Shown here in pieces: positions 61,201-64,000 of a stretch of DNA of 64,000 nt. Origin of the DNA: VXYL01 sp965200375. Its GTDB lineage: Bacteria > Pseudomonadota > Gammaproteobacteria > Pseudomonadales > Azotimanducaceae. The stretch covers positions 186,001 through 250,000 of the forward strand of contig OZ241353.1 in assembly GCA_965200375.1 (NCBI GenBank), written 5' to 3'. A program made the translations under genes and the position numbers. The first letter of the stretch is position 1. The number at the start of each line of letters is the position of its first letter. Below the pieces are notes generated by a model, which searched no databases, was not told where the DNA came from, and saw only the letters and a program-made list of their open reading frames with translations.

Positions 61201-64000
61201 CCGGCCGGCTCGTGGTCCGTCCACGCGGCCACCGTGGCCTTGCGGTACTGGAGGTCGTAGCGTTCGATGGGCGAGCCGCCATCGTCCGGCGCCGTCCACG
61301 CCGCCGAGAGGCTGCTGCCGCTCTCCACCGTCGCGGTCGGCTTCTTCGGCTTGTCCGGCTTGCGCTCGCCGGGCGGCGTGGTGGCGGAGGCGGAGGGCGA
61401 GTAGCCGCCGGCCGCGTAGGCGTTCACGGCCCGCACCTGGAAGTCGTAGGCGGTCTTCGGCGCCAGCCCGGCAACGGTCGCCGCCGTGTCCTCGGCGCCG
61501 TCGCCGTGCGCGACCACGGTCCACGAGGACGACGAGGCGGGCTTGTGGCGCAGATCGTAGCCGGTGATCGCGGTGCCGCGGTTGGACGGCGCCTTCCAGG
61601 AGACCGCGATGCTGGTGCTGCTGGTCGGCGTCGCGGTCGGCGCCGCAGGCGTTCCCGGCGCCTCGTTCGGCTTCGCGGTCGCCATGCCGTACGAACCGGC
61701 CCCGTGGGCGTTGCGGGCGCGGACCCGGAACTCGTAGGCGGTGCCGGGCGTCAGTTCGGCGACGGTCTCGGTCCGGCCGGTGCCGGAGTGGTTGGCGTCC
61801 TTCCAGGAGGCGGCGCCCGTGGCCCGGTAGTCGACGTCGTAGCCCGCCACCGCGGTGCCGCCGTTGCTCGGCGCCGGCCATGTCAGGCGGACGCTGCTGC
61901 CGCTCGCCACGCTGGCCGAGACCGTCGGCGCTCCCGGGGCCTCGTCCGGCTTCGCGGTCGCCGTGCCGTAGGCGCCGGCGCCGTAGTCGTTGCGGGCGCG
62001 GACCTGGAACTCGTAGGCGGTGCCGGGCGTCAGCCCGGTGATCGTCGCGGTTCGTCCCGTGCCGGAGTGGTCGGCGTCCTTCCAGGAGGCGGCGCCCGTG
62101 GCCCGGTAGTCGACGTCGTAGCCCGCCACCGCGGTGCCGCGGTTGCCCGGCGCCGGCCATGTCAGGCGGACGCTGCTGCCGCTCGCCACGCTGGCCGAGA
62201 CCGCCGGCGCGCCCGGGGCCTCGTCCGGCTTCGCGGTCGCCATGCCGTACGAACCGGCCCCGTGGGCGTTGCGGGCGCGGACCCGGAACTCGTAGGCGGT
62301 GCCGGGCGTCAGCTCGGCGACGGTCTCGGTTCGGCCGGTGCCGGAGTGGTTGGCGTCCTTCCAGGAGTCGGCGCCCGTGGCCCGGTAGTCGACGTCGTAG
62401 CTCGCCACCGGGGTGCCGCGGTTGCCCGGCGCCGGCCACGTCAGGCGGACGCTGCTGCCGCTCGCCACGCTGGCCGAGACCGTCGGCGCGCCCGGGGCCT
62501 CGTCCGGCTTCGCGGTCGCCGTGCCGTAGGCGCCGGCGCCGTAGTCGTTGCGGGCGCGGACCCGGAACTCGTAGGCGGTGCCGGGCGTCAGTTCGGTGAT
62601 CGTCGCGGTTCGTCCCGTGCCGGAGTGGTTGGCGTCCTTCCAGGAGTCGGCGCCCGTGGCCCGGTAGTCGACGTCGTAGCTCGCCACCGGGGTGCCGCGG
62701 TTGCCCGGCGCCGGCCACGTCAGGCGGACGCTGCTGCCGCTCGCCACGCTGGCCGTGACCGTCGGCGCGCCCGGGGCCTCGTCCGGCTTCGCGGTCGCGG
62801 AGCCCGAGTAGGCGCCGGCGCCGGCCGCGTTCGAGGCCCGCACCTGGAAGGCGTAGGTGGTGCCGGCGGTCAGCCCCGTCACCGTGGCCGTCGTCGCCGT
62901 GCCCGTGTGCGTGTGCTGGACCCACGCCATCGCGCCGCTCTTGCCGTAGCGCACGTCGTAGTCGGCGATCGCCGTGCCGCCGTTGCTCGGCGCTGGCCAG
63001 CTCAGGCGGACGCTGCTGCCGCTCGCCACGCTGGCCGTGACCGTCGGCGCGCCCGGGACCTCGTCCGGTTTCGCGGTCGCCATGTCGTACGAACCGGCGC
63101 CGTTGGCGTTGACTGCGCGGACGCGGAACTCGTAGGGCGTGCCGGGCGTCAGCCCTGTGATCGTGGCGGTTCGGCCGGTGCCGGCGTGTCTGGCATCGGT
63201 CCAGGTTGCCGACGTCGACTTGCGGTAGCCGACGTCGTAGCCGGAGATGGCCGCGCCGCCGCTGTCGGGCGCCGTCCAAGCCAGGCGGACGCTGCTGCCG
63301 CTGGCCGTGCTGGCGCTCACGGTCGGCGTTCCCGGCGTACCGCTCGGGGTCGCGCCGGCCGTGCCGTAGGCGCCCGCCCCGTGGGCGTTGCGGGCGCGGA
63401 CCCGGAACCGGTAGGGGGTTCCGGCCGTCAGCCCGGTGATCGTCGCGGTTCGTCCCGTGCCGGAGTGGCCGGCGTCGCTCCACGTCGCCGACGTCGACTT
63501 GCGGTAGCCGACGTCGTAGCCGGTGACGGCCGTGCCGCCGTTGCTCGGCGCCGTCCACGTCAGGCGGACGCTGCTGGCGCTGGCGGCGCTGGCCGAGACC
63601 GCCGGCGCACCCGGCGCCTCGTCCGGCTTCGCGGCGGCCGTGCCGTACGAACCAGCGCCGTGGTCGTTGCGGGCGCGGACCTGGAACTCGTAGGCGGTGC
63701 CGGGCGTCAGCCTGGTGACGGTCGCGGTTCGTCCCGTGCCGGAGTGGCCGGCGTCGCTCCACGTCGCCGCGGTCGACTTGCGGTAGCCGACGTCGTAGCC
63801 GGTGACGGCCGTGCCGCCGTTGCTCGGCGCGGTCCACGTCAGGCGGACGCTGCTGCCGCTCGCCACGCTGGCCGAGACCGTTGGCGCCCCCGGCGCCTCG
63901 TCCGGTTTCGCGGTCGCGGAGTCCGAGTAGGCGCCGGCACCGGCCGCGTTCGAGGCCCGCACCTGGAAGGCGTAGGTGGTACCGGCGGTCAGCCCCGTCA
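55263..64000 (-). CDS. Giant FN3-SpvB-Rhs polymorphic toxin (5' end beyond window)
   Basis: At least 2,900 residues; the frame is open to the window edge, so the N-terminus is missing. From the window edge inward: a partial plus 11 full fibronectin-III domains (to ~60800), a linker (~60800-60480), an SpvB-type domain (VPGSLPYDVGVTKGGDAYVNIPV, ~60470-59850), a TcdB/Rhs middle region, YD repeats, the Rhs core end (PELGRFLSPDPYVAD, ~56200), a hydrophobic pre-toxin segment and a C-terminal tip from ~55520 (IPDAITDRAVIEIKDVK, a D...E-x-K nuclease-fold pattern). It is a contact-dependent or secreted toxin shell with a DNase/RNase-like tip. Immunity copy 1 follows. The delivery system is unseen here. 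Confidence 0.88.
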   Translation of the reverse strand, partial: TGLTAGTTYAFQVRASNAAGAGAYSDSATAKPDEAPGAPTVSASVASGSSVRLTWTAPSNGGTAVTGYDVGYRKSTAATWSDAGHSGTGRTATVTRLTPGTAYEFQVRARNDHGAGSYGTAAAKPDEAPGAPAVSASAASASSVRLTWTAPSNGGTAVTGYDVGYRKSTSATWSDAGHSGTGRTATITGLTAGTPYRFRVRARNAHGAGAYGTAGATPSGTPGTPTVSASTASGSSVRLAWTAPDSGGAAISGYDVGYRKSTSATWTDARHAGTGRTATITGLTPGTPYEFRVRAVNANGAGSYDMATAKPDEVPGAPTVTASVASGSSVRLSWPAPSNGGTAIADYDVRYGKSGAMAWVQHTHTGTATTATVTGLTAGTTYAFQVRASNAAGAGAYSGSATAKPDEAPGAPTVTASVASGSSVRLTWPAPGNRGTPVASYDVDYRATGADSWKDANHSGTGRTATITELTPGTAYEFRVRARNDYGAGAYGTATAKPDEAPGAPTVSASVASGSSVRLTWPAPGNRGTPVASYDVDYRATGADSWKDANHSGTGRTETVAELTPGTAYEFRVRARNAHGAGSYGMATAKPDEAPGAPAVSASVASGSSVRLTWPAPGNRGTAVAGYDVDYRATGAASWKDADHSGTGRTATITGLTPGTAYEFQVRARNDYGAGAYGTATAKPDEAPGAPTVSASVASGSSVRLTWPAPSNGGTAVAGYDVDYRATGAASWKDANHSGTGRTETVAELTPGTAYEFRVRARNAHGAGSYGMATAKPNEAPGTPAAPTATPTSSTSIAVSWKAPSNRGTAITGYDLRHKPASSSSWTVVAHGDGAEDTAATVAGLAPKTAYDFQVRAVNAYAAGGYSPSASATTPPGERKPDKPKKPTATVESGSSLSAAWTAPDDGGSPIERYDLQYRKATVAAWTDHEPAGAATATRATLEGLSPGERYRLRVRAVNAVGAGEYSDPAEAVPNEAPGRPGKPRAVAASAASAFVAWKEPPNGGSPITHYVLRHRQVDAERWSERVVAGAVRTATLSGLEENRRHLVTVRARNAFGDGPDSEDAAVDLEHLPEAKMAARYDADSHRIVLDFESLLAEHFDVEHTGPAGAVRRFAVAETTHAVPNPLEGEHAFRAMGCIKEREFDPPLEICGGWSAIVKVVVKVDGPFSREPALVGDAVPGSLPYDVGVTKGGDAYVNIPVLPAPGVNGLAPRLSIDYGGGRPRQLRDEDRPGDTLGHGWRLGGVSAVRRCARGQPDGDVEHRSLCLDGEPLVLVAGRHLADGAEYRTWRESYARVSARAVGTALSFDVRLPDGGLRRYGGTADSRARPANGLEDLVWLIDRETDPFGNEMAYEYHADRAAGVHVPKRIVYGHGGDAEVRFRYAARVDERTSTQELRVQRLLLHTVETRLAGKPVREYRLLSGTADDGRRRLDRLQLCAWDERGESRQCLAPMDFDWIDTDHPDVYGTCLSGVADPLGAATAFGYGTLRAGGAHPFLFDEKPFGAFAAPADVRPHPAEADGTIKPVVATLWRDDGAGGMRRLDYAYFGRPYDGRRNWGFFGFAATRVVDRQSGIATYRQFRLDLPHAARLAAEHRYLGRYAAGGGNAISRVEIEHARATFRHASGAETVLPYVRRETREAFEGGRSLGATETAWEREFDAAGLPKRVLAAATTGVGAFGPRPAAWGRAPAYAFATTLRRSTTATALRSRPEKWLVGFACEVAHRQHGAGGSPLRTQWTAFEPHGDTLLAASATRFASAPAAGCASEAAGASEPGLELRAEFGYDARGNPTGAAVSGFRGHVPERRTSAGGFDRGRWPRRLANAAGHAEARTWDPRFGLPTSATDANGRTAAGAYDPFGRQVLHETADGAKTRTAYEWCGGACGKPFGVAPAMRVVVESDVAPTETRYLDRLGRTVRVEREALEAGRTIREDFAYDGLGRLAKATVPHFVRDERGRPNADPPTAAYAYDARGRLVREARADGGATDHAYSARPEGGVEVAAAETILSPLGGRETRRRVDAYDAMGDHVLAVEAAGTAEETRTEYAYDGSGLLVSASVGGAAATTFGHDAAGNRVRVVDPHRGEARYEWTALGELRRRTDADGATVWAYDRLGRKVSRDGPDGFARWAYDAPNGAGMLAARCLYASAPRPDCGGSPEFAERAVYGADARPSSAATAIRAGGEVREHVHRYAYDRFGRLSETAYPSGLETRREYNRRGYRTGLWTGGTLLLETKATDARGSATLLAHLGGGETRREFDPASGRPVSVSAKAADGSAPMRQAYAWRTDATLAWREDRGLLADGAAPLRRETFERDALGRIAAASTKTGDRERRLSYAYDALGSLLSRGDSAGGAMSASGYGEGALGPNAARHATVDGVRRELEYDALGRVTAYRACGSATGKCEHGGAEADLSVKWNARGLATEVAAGADRGGAREFLAYGPDGARHYRESEWLEKDEEGGEVRRKRRAYRVGAYEEILPDASSPWASVERVSLAGGSVLHVRAVRRDGTVETAIRHLHADQAGSPAATTGAAGGALRRTAHDPYGARRSADWSGALDEAGLEALLADEDLGGALGFGGHGQLDRVGLVDMAGRLYDPELGRFLSPDPYVADMASGQDWNAYAYVGGRPASRTDPTGRIRAGPMCNLPGVICMTGGDAGGASSAAPARGWAGLFGIDVSVSWIPTWTFDGFGGGGNERPSSMWGGAWSVAWTPVATWDLWGLYYEATAHGAAERQPADEPMFSLRGLASIGIGALPVAGSVQSVVELATGHDYIAGEAVDRRLAAAGILAGVVPGGKALLKTGAKVVSKAERRAAVFARGIASERRALAELGLVKNTRKIRGTEGASIPDAITDRAVIEIKDVKRISFTRQLRIQAEFARDTGREAILYVGPNTHVAGPVFEHFKVETLPFLGPQ
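55960..57860. repeat. ~1.9-kb Rhs core repeat (partner of 51640-53540)
   Basis: This is the main-gene copy of the shared core. Identity ends just after the conserved core, where the pre-toxin linkers differ. Confidence 0.85.
60800..64000. repeat. Tandem FN3-encoding repeats (~275-280 bp units)
   Basis: Eleven full ~92-residue units and one partial, continuing beyond the window. Units from ~61640 outward share long near-identical stretches (e.g. VASGSSVRLTW and RTATITGLTPGTAYEF). The three nearest the SpvB domain are diverged. This is a protein-coding repeat that should expand and contract by recombination. Confidence 0.92.

Noticed and set aside
60800..64000. Regularly spaced repeats that could be mistaken for a CRISPR or satellite array
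   Set aside because: Units are ~275-280 bp, stay in frame and encode FN3 domains.

Overview
The window is GC-rich throughout (about two-thirds by eye) and densely coded. It reads as an accessory-rich stretch of a proteobacterial chromosome, most likely an unclassified, environmental or host-associated gammaproteobacterium. Supporting signs are a Gram-negative lipoprotein, a TonB-dependent receptor, a bacterial Lon, a Rhs/polymorphic-toxin locus, Mu-like phage genes, and many oxygenase and LLM-type oxidoreductase genes. I saw no rRNA, tRNA or CRISPR array. The taxonomic guess is inference only.

Layout. 0.2-16.2 kb: LLM oxidoreductase; a CmcJ-like oxidoreductase with a sarcosine-oxidase-beta-like flavoprotein; a sulfotransferase with an unrecognised HxD..H protein; an AAA ATPase fused to a PD-(D/E)XK-like domain; a multi-spanning membrane protein; a gamma-butyrobetaine-hydroxylase-like enzyme; an Rpn-type nuclease set between long direct repeats; two glycosyltransferases; a PhyH-like dioxygenase. 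Together they suggest surface-glycan or small-molecule modification, interrupted by selfish or defence cassettes. 16.5-27.2 kb: a graveyard of mobile and defence genes. It has truncated Mu-like morphogenesis genes, a frameshifted helicase/nuclease/S24-like remnant, a decayed IS5-type element, an intact hicBA pair, a large adenine-methyltransferase pseudogene with three frameshifts, a HEPN-like gene and an XRE-ImmA gene. 27.2-37.9 kb: a heterodimeric ABC exporter, a Uma2 nuclease, LLM oxidoreductase plus TonB receptor, a MurA homologue with Asp in place of the catalytic Cys, and an MBL-fold protein. 38.0-46.8 kb: an MNT/HEPN pair and a caspase-like gene, each sitting in a copy of the same convergent gene junction; then VOC, GST, Lon, RRM, dUTPase and a membrane protein. 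47.1-64 kb: a TPR lipoprotein and a Rhs locus. The Rhs locus holds a giant FN3-SpvB-Rhs protein with a nuclease-like C-terminus, three paralogous candidate immunity genes, an orphan Rhs core plus toxin tip, and a chimeric Rhs/immunity scrap.

The most interesting pattern is the repeated association of toxin- or defence-like genes with partial duplications of neighbouring gene ends. The Rpn gene lies between two ~210-bp copies of a convergent 3' junction. The MNT/HEPN pair and the caspase-like gene occupy two successive copies of a murA-MBL/VOC junction. A shorter repeat brackets the AAA-nuclease region. This looks like cargo exchange at convergent gene junctions by recombination in flanking homology. 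The same logic, cassettes displaced downstream by recombination in conserved cores, is seen in the Rhs locus.
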